DNA of 64,000 nucleotides from Affinundibacterium flavidum (GCF_014284175.1 NZ_JACOGA010000007.1:183587-247586), one strand, 5' to 3'. Numbered from the stretch's first letter, positions 36,785 to 46,577 are shown. Notes: generated from the letters alone by a model not told the origin. A program made the numbers and translations.

Positions 36785-37301
36785 TCATTTGACGTTGGTC
36801 AAGGCGTCCATAAGAGTGATTATCTCGTTGACTTGGTAAACCGTATTGATGTCGATATGTTTGCTAACAATGGCGATGCTAATAGCTGACGAAGGGCTTT
36901 TCTCTAAATAATGACGCTCAATGCGCATTAGCATGTCAGTGTGAAGATTGAAAAGAAGTGAGTAACTGTCTCTAACGCTTTGGGATGGAAATTTTCTAAC
37001 GACGAGAAAGTCTAGGTTTAAATAATAAGCTAATGCTGGTTCGTTGAGGTTCTAAGCGCCACCAGTAATTGCAATTATTGTTTTAGGTGTTGATCCCAAT
37101 ATTTTTTACTATTCTTCAGCTTTGGGTGAATTAGTGCTGATCACGTTTTCAGTGGTAGCCTACATTTGCAAGACCTGTTGAATGCAAGAATCAAGGGCAT
37201 CAAGGTCACAAACGCAGGCTCGGTGCGATTGAAGCTTCAAATTTTGCATCGCGAAAATTATCGCTAGCTATAACGACTGCATCGTATTTATCTGACTCCA
37301 C
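36785..37301 (-). pseudogene. Decayed response-regulator receiver remnant
   Basis: The minus strand holds two protein-like pieces in different frames. The first (from 37301) reads VESDKYDAVVIASDNFRDAKF, resembling the phosphoacceptor strand of a receiver domain. The second reads PKTIIAITGGA, then an in-frame TAG at 37055-37053, then NLNEPALAYYLNLDFLVVRK and about 65 more residues to a TGA at 36785. TIIAITGG and LDFLVVRKF look like receiver strands 4 and 5. Together they suggest a receiver-containing protein broken by stops and a frame change. Its 5' end overlaps the last codons of the ABC-2 permease, so the gene was cut there. Confidence 0.45.
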
Positions 37302-38415
37302 GATTTAATACAAATGCACGACTAATATAGACGAGTGAGCAGATGATTAAAGCTCCAAAAAGTAGGAAAAAATTGGTGTAAGTTGAGAGTGGATCACCTC
37401 CTACAATCGTACCGCGCAAGGCCTGTACAAATAGATTCACTGGCATATGATCTAAGACTTTCGTTAAATTACCGCTGCCTTCGATGGGGATAAATAAATT
37501 GCCTAATAAGATTAACGGGAAATAGATCAGGTTACAGATAATATTTGCCCAATCTGATGTTTTCACTCTGGCAGCAACCACCAAAGCGAGTGCGAGAAAC
37601 CCCAATACGCCCATCACTAGTACCAGAAAGCCATTGCCATAGCGCGCTAATTCTGCGGGTAAACCTAGCTTGTAAGCGAGTATAGCAAATAAAAAAAGTA
37701 GTATACCGCTGCCGAGAATGACAATAAATTTTGAAATAGCCAGCGCTAGTACCACGGCAATTTTTGACACAGGAATCAGTTCAAAAATTCGAAAGTGACC
37801 GTTTTGACGAGAGCTTACCAGTGGCATCACGAAGCCCATCAGAGACGTTGAAATGACTACCATACACAACAAGCCTGTTACCAAATAGGCGGCGTAGTTA
37901 TTATTACTGTTCACAGATTTTTTGGCTTTCTGTAAATCAGATACCACCGAAATTCCACGGTATTCATATAACTGACGCAAAACAAAATCATCTGCCACCG
38001 AAGATAAAATTTTCTCTGCAATTTCACCCGCGATCCCAGGCGCGGCATGTCCTGCCAATTGCAAAACTGTACCTTGATGTGCTTCTAGCCTCTGTTTAAA
38101 CCCTTTTGGAATAGAGAGTGTCAGCGTTTCATTCGCGTCTTTATCAAACACCACCTCGATAGATTTTTGTTGTTTAAAAACAAACCGTACATGTTCGATA
38201 AAGGCTTGTGATACAGCACTTTGATCTTGATCATCAAAACGTATCGTGACATTTCCTAGCCCAGTGGAGCTGCCAAAGCTTCCCATAAAAATAATCAGCA
38301 ATAGAAGTGGGAATGCAAATGTCCAGAAAGCCGCTGTTTTGTTTCGGACAAAATTTAATAGATCGACTTTAAGATAAGTGAAGAAAAAAGCGATGCTGTT
38401 ATTGTTGTTATTCAT
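37288..38415 (-). CDS. ABC-2 type permease of the TOMM cluster
   Basis: A 375-residue permease. One N-terminal helix (AAFWTFAFPLLLLIIFMGSF), a periplasmic domain of about 150 residues, and five helices in the C-terminal half fit ABC-2/YhfE-like exporters. Its ATG overlaps the end of the peptidase-ATPase gene by 8 bp, so the two proteins should be partners in an export ABC transporter, most likely for the modified peptide or its self-protection. It is the last gene of the cluster; its 3' end runs into the receiver remnant. Confidence 0.85.
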   Translation of the reverse strand: MNNNNNSIAFFFTYLKVDLLNFVRNKTAAFWTFAFPLLLLIIFMGSFGSSTGLGNVTIRFDDQDQSAVSQAFIEHVRFVFKQQKSIEVVFDKDANETLTLSIPKGFKQRLEAHQGTVLQLAGHAAPGIAGEIAEKILSSVADDFVLRQLYEYRGISVVSDLQKAKKSVNSNNNYAAYLVTGLLCMVVISTSLMGFVMPLVSSRQNGHFRIFELIPVSKIAVVLALAISKFIVILGSGILLFLFAILAYKLGLPAELARYGNGFLVLVMGVLGFLALALVVAARVKTSDWANIICNLIYFPLILLGNLFIPIEGSGNLTKVLDHMPVNLFVQALRGTIVGGDPLSTYTNFFLLFGALIICSLVYISRAFVLNRGVR

Positions 38416-40864
38416 GCGTGTCCTTCTGAATTTTTGTCATATTGCTGGCAACGGCATATAAGTCGGATAACTCGCTTTGTCTTACCTGATAATTATTGAT
38501 TTTATCGATTGCTACACTTTGTTGAAAACGCTCTAAAAATGCATGATCACCTAAGGCAATCACTGCGTCAGTGCGTTTGATGATGAGATGTGCATGCATC
38601 GCTTGCAGCTTGTGTTCAAAAGCATCTACATCGTGCAGATGAGTCACTTCAACACGATATTGAGACAAGTACTTTTCAGCCAGTTCACTTGCACTGCCTA
38701 CCGCTGGCATACGTCCTTGTGATAAAACGCCAATCCGATGACACATAGAGAGAACTTGCTGATTGTGGCTGACGACAATAATCGCAGCACCTTGTTTGGT
38801 CTTCGTTGCCATCAACGAAAACAAGCGAGCGCTATATTCATCATCTAATCCCAAGGTTGGTTCATCTAAAAATAGTAGATCCGCTCCTTGGTGAAAAGCA
38901 AAGTACAAGTCTAATCGTTGCCGCTGCCCGGTGGACAGCCATGCATATCTTTTATTCAGTAAGGAACCAATAGAAAACAGCTTATAGACTTCGGTATCAT
39001 CACTGCCGAAACTGGCTCGCGCCAATAAAACAATATCAGAAACACGGTAGGAAGTATCAAAACCTAAGCGATGCAATTTTGCGCCAATCTTGCGGCGATT
39101 TGCCAGTCGTTTATTCCAGGCGGCATAGTCCTGACCAAAGACTTGATGTGAGCGGGCATCAAATTGATTTAAACCTAAACAGCACTCTAGTAGCAGTGAT
39201 TTACCTGCACCATTGGCACCGATTAGGCCAAAAATCTCACCTGCACGCACATGCATACTGTCAATCTCTATGGAGAAATCTGTATTTCGTTCAAAGGATA
39301 ATCCCTGTATGTCAAATAAAATGGGGGCATCTTCTGCGATGCGAGGTGGTTCTGAAGTGAGGATAGAAGTTTGTATCGCGGTTGTGGATGAGGTCTCATG
39401 GGCAGGCGCTGACGTATCCAATAGCAAGGGACTTTGCCCAAAATTTTTCTGATAAATACTAATTGCAATTGTCCGGTATTCATCTGTTCGTTTGGCAATT
39501 TGTAGCAGGATATTCATCCCTGCATCAGGATCGCCCCCATATTGAATTGGGGTATGGATCAATAAGTGTGCACGTGTGAGCAGTGCGTCAGCAGTATCAG
39601 CGCGCATGGCAATTGCCGCATCTACCAACTTATTCGCCTTCGCAGCAAGCGTCGCACGGTCAAAGAAATTTTGGGCGTCGATGAGCTTAATCAAACTATA
39701 CCGCGCCAATAACTCTACGCTATACAAATCTGGCGTGCCCTTATTGAGAGAGTTGACGAGTTTATCGATACTTTTTTCTAACTTGTCACCGATATCTCCA
39801 CTAAATTTGTGACTTAACTCCCTGGTCGAAATATAGGCGTCAAGCAAGATGGGTTGTATTCCTGTATTAGCGCTGAGCTTGCCATTGGTACTAACAGTCA
39901 ATGCATAAATCTGTTCGGTCATTTGTGACAGCGTCTTGACATCGCAAGCGGCTCTGGTGATCAAAACGTCCTTGCGGGTCTTTTGCAGGTCCAAGGTTTC
40001 AGTTTTCTCATCATCGTCTTGCTGCTTACTGACAATTTGTGACAGTAGATGAAATTGATCGCCAGCAGCCTGTTTGACTAAACTTAGCGATTGTTCTGGT
40101 GTTTCTCGTATCTGTTGAAATAGTCGTGCTAAACCATCAGTGCCAATCACATTCACGATGGCATCAATTACCAATGCCGCTTTGGGATAAAGCGCTTCTC
40201 GCTCTAAGACGTTCGAGACTCTATCTTCAAAACCTAAAGTACTGGTAAATCCAGTCGCAAGTAATTCTGACAAAGTAAATTGCTCATGTTTGTCTGATTT
40301 GGCAATTAGGGTATGTGCTATGTGAGCGTCGAATTGTGCATTCGAGCGACTTAACTCGACCCAAGTGGCGAAACCTTCATCTAAAAATCGTATGCCACAG
40401 CGTAAAAAGCAATGCCCAATTTCATGCCAAAGCAATCGATCTAAATCATCTTGATGAAGTAGGTTCTGCGGAATCTGAATGAGGGCAAGTGACGGTGTGT
40501 CGAAAGAAACATAGGTTGGCGCCGCAAAATCATCTTTCAGATAAATCGTAATCGTTGGTAATGGCAGATCGAAGTGACTCTTGCACCAAGTGATTGCGGC
40601 ATGCAAAATTGCATCGATTCGTTCTATTGCTACAGACGTTGCTTGCGCAGGAATCAGATAGTAACGTCCTTTACAAACGTGTGCATCTAGTTCACGACGA
40701 AGCAAGCGATCTACAGGAGCAATAAAACTAGAGCGTACCAACATGGCTTCTAGGACGGAACGACCAGCCTTCGCACCATCCCAGTTTTCGGTCGCGGCAT
40801 CACACAATACGGTTGAAATAATACGACTTAAGTCGTAAGGATTGCCTGAGATATAGGATTGCAT
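38408..40864 (-). CDS. Zinc-metallopeptidase / ABC ATPase fusion (TOMM cluster)
   Basis: An 818-residue fusion. The N-terminal part has a gluzincin-type motif HEIGH (147-151) followed by DEGFATWVE (162-170), which could supply the third zinc ligand. Residues about 310-500 are helical and repeat-like. Residues 515-750 form an ABC ATPase: Walker A GANGAGKS (549-556), signature STGQR (644-648), Walker B LLFLDEP (663-669), switch VVSHN. No signal peptide or membrane helix is seen, so both domains should be cytoplasmic, docking on the permease coded next. I infer that the peptidase removes the leader of the modified precursor as it is exported; immunity is another option. The gene starts 6 bases after the SagB-type gene. 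The fusion is unlike the C39-ABC exporters, where the peptidase is a cysteine protease. Confidence 0.88.
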   Translation of the reverse strand: MQSYISGNPYDLSRIISTVLCDAATENWDGAKAGRSVLEAMLVRSSFIAPVDRLLRRELDAHVCKGRYYLIPAQATSVAIERIDAILHAAITWCKSHFDLPLPTITIYLKDDFAAPTYVSFDTPSLALIQIPQNLLHQDDLDRLLWHEIGHCFLRCGIRFLDEGFATWVELSRSNAQFDAHIAHTLIAKSDKHEQFTLSELLATGFTSTLGFEDRVSNVLEREALYPKAALVIDAIVNVIGTDGLARLFQQIRETPEQSLSLVKQAAGDQFHLLSQIVSKQQDDDEKTETLDLQKTRKDVLITRAACDVKTLSQMTEQIYALTVSTNGKLSANTGIQPILLDAYISTRELSHKFSGDIGDKLEKSIDKLVNSLNKGTPDLYSVELLARYSLIKLIDAQNFFDRATLAAKANKLVDAAIAMRADTADALLTRAHLLIHTPIQYGGDPDAGMNILLQIAKRTDEYRTIAISIYQKNFGQSPLLLDTSAPAHETSSTTAIQTSILTSEPPRIAEDAPILFDIQGLSFERNTDFSIEIDSMHVRAGEIFGLIGANGAGKSLLLECCLGLNQFDARSHQVFGQDYAAWNKRLANRRKIGAKLHRLGFDTSYRVSDIVLLARASFGSDDTEVYKLFSIGSLLNKRYAWLSTGQRQRLDLYFAFHQGADLLFLDEPTLGLDDEYSARLFSLMATKTKQGAAIIVVSHNQQVLSMCHRIGVLSQGRMPAVGSASELAEKYLSQYRVEVTHLHDVDAFEHKLQAMHAHLIIKRTDAVIALGDHAFLERFQQSVAIDKINNYQVRQSELSDLYAVASNMTKIQKDTHE

Positions 40865-40870
40865 AAGGTT

Positions 40871-41728
40871 CTACGCCTTGCCAACAACAAATGAAGTAAT
40901 GACGGATTCGTTGACGCCATCGATACCTAATAAATTTTCAGCTTCGTCATCAAAAAACGAACTCCAAAACAAACTATTTAAACCTAAAGATGTGGCTACC
41001 AATTGTAGCGTTTGCCCAGCACAACCGGCTTCTATCATTGCAAATTTGTAGCCCTTGTTGCCGTATTTATTGGTTGAGCGTTGGAATACGCCGCTCATGA
41101 ATATAATCGCACTAGGTTCTTCACCTGCCGCGAAAGGCAAAGTCATTACGGCGTTAACCTCTTCTTTGTTGATTTCACGAATGATCTTTAGTTGATTGTT
41201 AATCCAGTCGAAATGGGCTACACAGGCAGGCAAACCGATGACATCGACAATGACGACATAAAACTCCACCGGATAGAGCCCGCCTCCTGATGCAAAGGGT
41301 TTTCGGTACATCACTTCGTCAGGTGCAAAACTGGGAATAGTTTTGTAGTTTGTCGCTAAAGAGAGCTTCAATAAGCTAGATAACTCTTCAGCACTGATAG
41401 GTTTGCCAAAGGCTGGTTTAGAACGCCGCTGCGCTAAGGCAGCGGTTAGGGGCAATTGCGGTGCGTCTGGCGGCTCCGGTAATTCCAATGTTTTAAACGA
41501 ACCATAATTTTTTACACCAGAAATATGGAGTTTAATCGTGCTTGGATTAGTCAGAAAATTGGCGATGCGCATGCCGATGCCGGTCATGGTTGCGCGATAA
41601 TATTTCGAATTCTCATTGAAAATTTCATACAGGCAATCAATGTCATAGTTCGCATATTCATACGATGGTTTGACTAGTTCTTCATTGTTGGTATTTTTTT
41701 TCACCTTAGGCTGCTTACTTCTTTGCAT
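40871..41728 (-). CDS. SagB-type azoline dehydrogenase (nitroreductase family)
   Basis: A 285-residue FMN-dependent oxidoreductase of the SagB family, which oxidises azolines to azoles in TOMM maturation. Typical text: RRSKPAFGKPISAEELSSLLKLSL (flavin-contacting Arg region), ASGGGLYPVEFYVVIVDV, and YKFAMIEAGCAGQTLQLVATSLGL. The first 90 residues are a family-specific N-terminal extension. A ribosome site (GAGGAC) lies 5 bases before the start. It is followed closely by the peptidase-ATPase fusion and preceded by the YcaO gene across 145 bp. Confidence 0.93.
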   Translation of the reverse strand: MQRSKQPKVKKNTNNEELVKPSYEYANYDIDCLYEIFNENSKYYRATMTGIGMRIANFLTNPSTIKLHISGVKNYGSFKTLELPEPPDAPQLPLTAALAQRRSKPAFGKPISAEELSSLLKLSLATNYKTIPSFAPDEVMYRKPFASGGGLYPVEFYVVIVDVIGLPACVAHFDWINNQLKIIREINKEEVNAVMTLPFAAGEEPSAIIFMSGVFQRSTNKYGNKGYKFAMIEAGCAGQTLQLVATSLGLNSLFWSSFFDDEAENLLGIDGVNESVITSFVVGKA

Positions 41729-41873
41729 GATTGTCCTCGTTCTATTTTTTATTAATTTTTATTGAATTTATTTCCTGATTAATGACGGCTCTACGATGTC
41801 ATTTATTGTGTCGCTCTCGCGAATCGCGAAAATTTTGGCATATCTGAGCTGTGTGCATAATTGGGATTTATTT

Positions 41874-43232
41874 TTATGGGAATGGGTGGGGCGAAGCATT
41901 AAATTCTGTAGGAAATTCAATGTTCCAAAAGCGAGCTAACTCTCGTAAGCGTCTTTCGTCAAGGTTGGCATAGCAATCAGCATTGCCGAAATACAGTGGC
42001 TGCATTTTTGATACAAATACTTTCACAACATGCAAACCAACGGAGGCTACATCGGTCGTTGTCATCTCAATCCAAGAGACGCTACGGCCAGATTCTTTGA
42101 TACGTTGTAAGACGCTTTCAAAACTGGTTTCATCAATCTGTTGCTCTAGTGAGGTAGCAGAAATGCTCTGTTTGCTTTCTAAAAGAAAGGCAATTTCTTC
42201 TCGCTTATCCGGTGCGAGATAATAAGACACGTGATCTTTTGAATCGCCACTAACACCATAAGTACTTAATTTGTCGTTGGCATTATTCACCGTTTCAAGC
42301 GGAAATCGAATCGACCAGGTCCAGGTATGACAAGCTTCAACGATCGCTTTTTCACAAGCAGCAGCCAAGGAGAAATGCGTGGCCGCACCAAATCCAAGAC
42401 GGTAACTATGTACCCCTTCTACACAAGCCAATACCGTGACAGCGCCAAACTCATCTGGCAGATACCATACTTTTATTTTGCAACAAGAGCTGTCCAAAAA
42501 TGAACGCACACCTGGGGATAATTGAGGAAGAAATTCCGCATCCATGAGGACTTCGACAGGTGAATATTTGAGTAGCCACATCGCAGTAAATACGTCGCGT
42601 TCGAGAATTTCTCGCAGGCCGGAAGTGATGGCATTGTTCAACGTTGCGCCGCATGCCAGACCAGTGCTGACAGTTTGTGTCAATACTTCTTTATTGCTCA
42701 CTTGCAATCCAAAATACACCAGTTGTGCTGGTAAATGGACAGGTTCACCATCAAATAAATTGTGTCCACTCACCCAGGAAAATTGACTAATGTCTTCGAT
42801 ACGCTGAAATGGGAATGAGGGATTTTGATATTGACTATCGGCATATAAGATCAAGTCATGCAGCGGATAAACTTGCCCAGTTAAGGCATCAATTGGCGAG
42901 ACATAAATCGACTTTCTGTCATATACACCGCCACAGTATCTCTCTGCCGCCTCCCCTAAGGTAGACCATAGACATTGTGTTCTATCGATACCTGCGCCAG
43001 CAGCTCCCAAAGGCACATTGACTACCGGCGGCTTGTTTTCACAGAAATAAGCCGAATTAGAGAGGACGGCTGCAGCGATATGTAATTGCGGAAACTCTGG
43101 TGTACGACATGATTCCACCACCATCTTAATCAAGCCATAGTTTGGATTTACCAATTTCTCATAGGTATCAGCCAAACTTGGTGGTGTCATTGTTTTCGCC
43201 ATTTCTGGTAATTGATAGAGAGCGTTTGTCAT
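41874..43232 (-). CDS. YcaO-domain cyclodehydratase (TOMM D protein)
   Basis: I choose the ATG at 43232 (MTNALYQLPEM), which gives 452 residues; a TTG at 43271 would overlap the preceding gene. YcaO enzymes activate backbone amides with ATP to turn Cys/Ser/Thr into azolines. Family text: PLGAAGAGIDRTQCLWSTLGEAAERYC (about residues 75-100) and GLACGATLNNAITSGLREILERD (about 190-212) with ATP/Mg-binding acidic residues. The extreme C-terminus is PHPFP, the PxPxP motif known from azoline-forming YcaO proteins. With the ThiF-like protein coded upstream it should form the split C-D cyclodehydratase. Confidence 0.93.
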   Translation of the reverse strand: MTNALYQLPEMAKTMTPPSLADTYEKLVNPNYGLIKMVVESCRTPEFPQLHIAAAVLSNSAYFCENKPPVVNVPLGAAGAGIDRTQCLWSTLGEAAERYCGGVYDRKSIYVSPIDALTGQVYPLHDLILYADSQYQNPSFPFQRIEDISQFSWVSGHNLFDGEPVHLPAQLVYFGLQVSNKEVLTQTVSTGLACGATLNNAITSGLREILERDVFTAMWLLKYSPVEVLMDAEFLPQLSPGVRSFLDSSCCKIKVWYLPDEFGAVTVLACVEGVHSYRLGFGAATHFSLAAACEKAIVEACHTWTWSIRFPLETVNNANDKLSTYGVSGDSKDHVSYYLAPDKREEIAFLLESKQSISATSLEQQIDETSFESVLQRIKESGRSVSWIEMTTTDVASVGLHVVKVFVSKMQPLYFGNADCYANLDERRLRELARFWNIEFPTEFNASPHPFP

Positions 43233-43254
43233 ATTTTTGCTTGATTTTTCTTGA

Positions 43255-44541
43255 TTAGAAAGAGCTGCCAATACGTAATGTGACGGCTTCAGAGGAGGGG
43301 AGGTAAGCGAATTCAGTATGCTTTGCAGTCGAAAAATGACTCAGTGCCAGCATCACGTAGCTGGTTTTATTGAGTTCTTTTCGAAGAGACACAAAACTAC
43401 CTATGCTGCGATCATTCAATCCTAGCTTTTGTCCAATCGAATATCCAATATCGGCGACCGTACCCTGTACTTGAACATAGGCGTAATCTCGGCGAGTGCC
43501 TTGCTGATTAATTGTTTTTAAGTCCCACAGTAGATTACCGTCGCGAAAGCTTTTAGGAATTTCGGTTTGGTGCGCTTTCTGATGATAGGTTACCAGCTCT
43601 TGCCAGCGCTGCCACTGTGCTCGATTTAAGCCGTTATCGTTATGTGAGAATTCCACAGTGAAAATAGGAAAGTCACGGGGAGTCCAGGTGAAGCCCAATA
43701 GGGCTTGGGTTGAAAAGCTATTTTTTGCATAAGGTAGATAAGGATCTGCCCGCCAAAATTGCGCGGCAGAGTCAACTAATCCACGGTGCAATAACTGCGT
43801 ACTACCGTGATGTGCATACAACGATCCATGCAGCTCTAGTTCGTCTCCGATGGTGGTTGATACTGTAGTACCGAAACCATAACCCCCATTCTTTACCTGA
43901 CGGGCGATCACAGCATACGATGTTTGACCTCGATAACCCGACAGGCGTAAGGCCGCTTGGCGTAATCCCCGATTATTTACCATGGATGATTCATCGAAAT
44001 CGTCGCTATACACCACGTCGACCGCATGCTGTTTTCCCACGCTGCACGAGAACATGGCTAAAGGTAAACCTTCACTATTTCCTGCGGTGTCGACCAAATC
44101 TGTTAATACCGTTTGTGTTTGGAAAAAACCCACGGGTTGTGCCAAGTAGCCAACATCCCATGCCAAAATCCGTTTGCCAGCAGAAATGACACATCGATCC
44201 GAAACTGTCCAGACCTTGTTTAATTCTTTAATTCGAAATTCTTTACCATTTGTGTGTACATCATCCCGGCTAAAAAGCGCTCTGGCACGCCAGCTAATAC
44301 CTGCAAAGTCGCCATCTGCACTCATGCTCAGGTTATGCGTTTGTGATGCAAATCGATTCGCTGCGCTCACCGGAAACTCCGATGCATTAAGTTTGCTCAG
44401 GCCATTACTGAAAACAATCGAATAATTAATCGATGAAGCATCATCGTTCGTTTGTGCATGCAAAGCCCCAGAGCAGATGGCCGCAATCCCAATGAGCAAA
44501 TTCAATGTTCGCTTTGTATTGATTTTCAAGGCTAACTTCAT
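43255..44541 (-). CDS. Outer-membrane beta-barrel protein (TOMM cluster)
   Basis: Started at 44541 (MKLALKINTKRTLNLLIG) the product has 428 residues and a signal peptide ending in ALHAQ. The body alternates short amphipathic strands and loops (RALFSRDDVHT, AVDVVYSDDFDES, LLGFTWTPRDFPIFTVEFSH) and ends in LRIGSSF with a terminal Phe, the outer-membrane insertion signature. It resembles DUF1302-like/porin-type barrels in style but I cannot name a family. It starts 7 bp after the LolA-like gene and ends 22 bp before the YcaO start, so it is embedded in the cluster and could be the exit pore. Confidence 0.72.
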   Translation of the reverse strand: MKLALKINTKRTLNLLIGIAAICSGALHAQTNDDASSINYSIVFSNGLSKLNASEFPVSAANRFASQTHNLSMSADGDFAGISWRARALFSRDDVHTNGKEFRIKELNKVWTVSDRCVISAGKRILAWDVGYLAQPVGFFQTQTVLTDLVDTAGNSEGLPLAMFSCSVGKQHAVDVVYSDDFDESSMVNNRGLRQAALRLSGYRGQTSYAVIARQVKNGGYGFGTTVSTTIGDELELHGSLYAHHGSTQLLHRGLVDSAAQFWRADPYLPYAKNSFSTQALLGFTWTPRDFPIFTVEFSHNDNGLNRAQWQRWQELVTYHQKAHQTEIPKSFRDGNLLWDLKTINQQGTRRDYAYVQVQGTVADIGYSIGQKLGLNDRSIGSFVSLRKELNKTSYVMLALSHFSTAKHTEFAYLPSSEAVTLRIGSSF

Positions 44542-44548
44542 GTTCACT

Positions 44549-45313
44549 TTAGCGACCAACTTCCAGAGCATGCAAGGTAAATTGTTCGCTAGAAACCTTG
44601 ATGTTATTAATGGAGGTGATGTTGAACAAGGTCTCTTTATTCGCTTTGCTATCTAAGGCATTGCTAATTCTTAACTGTGTGATCAATTTCTTGCCGTTAA
44701 TAGTGCTAGGTTCTGAAAAGTACACGGTCTTCAAGAGTTTGCCGCCAAAGGTGTATAAATCCGCCTTGACTGGTTCCCATTTCGTTTCATTGATATACAG
44801 ATCGACTCGCGCATAGGAGGCGTTTTCTTGCGCGGCTTCTAGTCGCATCGCTTTGCATTTCTGTTCGTTCACGATCACGGTGTCAGTTGATACTGATTTG
44901 ATTGTGTACTCTGTGCTCCAGCGAACATGCAAAACATCGCCGACACTCGCATTGCCATGCAGTTGCTGCATAGGTGTCAGGCGTATAGGTCTACGCGTCT
45001 TGGGAAAGTATACCCAAACACCTTGATCGGTATTGAGAACTTTTTGGCCGCGCTTTTCTTTATTCAACATGAATAACAGCGCATTACCTATACCATCAGA
45101 TTTGATCGAATAACTATCCGCGTCAATTTCTTTGCCATTTTGTAGTGTACTAATGGTGGCAAATAGCTCCAGTGTGCCGGAGGGCTGACGTAATAAATCA
45201 ATTTTTTGTAAGACTTCTTTCGCCGCTTCTATGCTCAATTCCGTGGCGTTGACGATCGGTATTAAACTAAATAATGCCAAACCGGCTAAGTTCTTTAAAA
45301 AACCTCTACGCAT
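44549..45313 (-). CDS. LolA-like outer-membrane lipoprotein-sorting protein (TOMM cluster)
   Basis: I take the start at 45313 (MRRGFLKNLAGLALF), where AAAGAGA lies 5 bases upstream; a longer frame reaches 45394. The 254-residue product has a signal peptide ending in VNA and the one-sided beta-sheet text of the LolA/LolB-like PF17131-type family (KVLNTDQGVWVYFPKTRRPIRLTP, KWEPVKADLYTFGGKLLKTV). Such proteins shuttle hydrophobic cargo across the periplasm. It sits between the FtsX-like permease and the barrel gene, suggesting a periplasmic carrier from inner-membrane pump to outer membrane. Confidence 0.85.
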   Translation of the reverse strand: MRRGFLKNLAGLALFSLIPIVNATELSIEAAKEVLQKIDLLRQPSGTLELFATISTLQNGKEIDADSYSIKSDGIGNALLFMLNKEKRGQKVLNTDQGVWVYFPKTRRPIRLTPMQQLHGNASVGDVLHVRWSTEYTIKSVSTDTVIVNEQKCKAMRLEAAQENASYARVDLYINETKWEPVKADLYTFGGKLLKTVYFSEPSTINGKKLITQLRISNALDSKANKETLFNITSINNIKVSSEQFTLHALEVGR

Positions 45314-45338
45314 ATGATCTCTTTGAATTTTCATTTTT

Positions 45339-46577
45339 TTAATTGGTATTGATCGCATCAACGACATTGAGCTTAGACACATATCGACTGGCAAACCATG
45401 CAGCCAAGATACCGACCATGCTCAAGATCACGCCACAGTAAAGTGCAAATTCAGATGACCAGAGTAATTGCAAAGGATAGCCTTTGGTGCTACCTGGTGG
45501 TGCAGGCATTAAAATGACAAACTTGGTTGAGATGACACTAAATAATTTTGCGAGTGCTGCACCAAGTAAGGCTCCTAAAGCACAAATATAAATACTTTCA
45601 AAGACAAATCCCAACCGTATCTTCAAGGGATCGATCCCCATCGCTCGCAAAGTACCGATTTCTCGACTACGTTCCATGACACTCATGATGATGGTGTTGA
45701 GGATAGACAGGAAAGCGACCAACAATAAAATTGTGCCGAGTACGATGAATTGACCCTTATACAAAGTAACTAGTTGATCATAAATGGGATTTAGTTCGCG
45801 CCAGGTTTTTAGCTTAAATTCTTCTGGTAGTTTGTGTAGAAAGTCTTGTGTCTCAGCTTCAGTCAAATCGGGCGTTTTCATTAGTACAGTGGTTCGCGAA
45901 ATTTTAGAAGTTCGGATTAGCTCCTGCGCACCTTTTAATGGCATCGCCAGGAAATAGCTATCTTTCACAGCGATGCCGGTCGAGACTATGCCTTTTAGAG
46001 TGACATCGAGTGCATTCATTTGTCCAGTTGCAGCAGCGGAGAGTAAAGTCAAATTATCTCCAACCTTCGCATGCAGACGTTCAGCCAATTGCTTACCCAA
46101 TAGGATAGATAATTGTTCGCTCTCATCGTCCTCCAAATAATCGCCTTCAATAATATTGAAATTTTTCCCAAAAGCTTGCCATTCCAATTTGGGAACTAAG
46201 CCTTCGCCGGTAAATGTGCGCGTGTTTTCACCATTCGAAATCAGGCCTTGAAAAGTCAAACGCGGCAATACTTTTTTTATATTCGGATTTGTCGCTAGCA
46301 TCGCTCCTAATGCGGTCACTTCTTCTTTGCTACTGCCAAATTCAACAGGTTTGCTTTCGGCATTTTTGAATTCTTCTGTTCGTGCTAACTGAAAATGACC
46401 AGCGCCGCCTTGTACGATAGAAAATTTCACTCCCTCAAATGAGGCCAAAATGAAGCCTAGCGCCGTCAACAATGCAGCAGACGCAACCGCAACAATACTC
46501 ATCGTCAGGAGCGAGCGTCGGAAATTACGCAAGACATTGCGCCATGCCAAAGAGGCCCATAAAACTACATCAGACAT
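45339..46577 (-). CDS. FtsX/MacB-like ABC permease (LolE-type, TOMM cluster)
   Basis: A 412-residue permease with one N-terminal helix (LLTMSIVAVASAALLTALGFILA), a periplasmic domain of about 230 residues, and three C-terminal helices including the conserved FtsX text VMERSREIGTLRAMGIDP. These mechanotransmission-type permeases (MacB, LolCDE) do not carry substrate through the membrane but move it from the periplasmic face. Its start overlaps the ATPase gene by 13 bp, so the two are coupled. Confidence 0.9.
   Translation of the reverse strand: MSDVVLWASLAWRNVLRNFRRSLLTMSIVAVASAALLTALGFILASFEGVKFSIVQGGAGHFQLARTEEFKNAESKPVEFGSSKEEVTALGAMLATNPNIKKVLPRLTFQGLISNGENTRTFTGEGLVPKLEWQAFGKNFNIIEGDYLEDDESEQLSILLGKQLAERLHAKVGDNLTLLSAAATGQMNALDVTLKGIVSTGIAVKDSYFLAMPLKGAQELIRTSKISRTTVLMKTPDLTEAETQDFLHKLPEEFKLKTWRELNPIYDQLVTLYKGQFIVLGTILLLVAFLSILNTIIMSVMERSREIGTLRAMGIDPLKIRLGFVFESIYICALGALLGAALAKLFSVISTKFVILMPAPPGSTKGYPLQLLWSSEFALYCGVILSMVGILAAWFASRYVSKLNVVDAINTN

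Noticed and set aside
36501..36788. 95-codon minus-strand frame between the receiver remnant and the YCII gene
   Set aside because: It overlaps the YCII start, its translation shows no family or fold signal, and it appears to be a chance frame.
41729..41873. Gap between YcaO and SagB-type genes checked for a second precursor
   Set aside because: No short frame rich in Cys, Ser or Thr with a ribosome site is present; only a small TCGCGA-type palindrome is seen.
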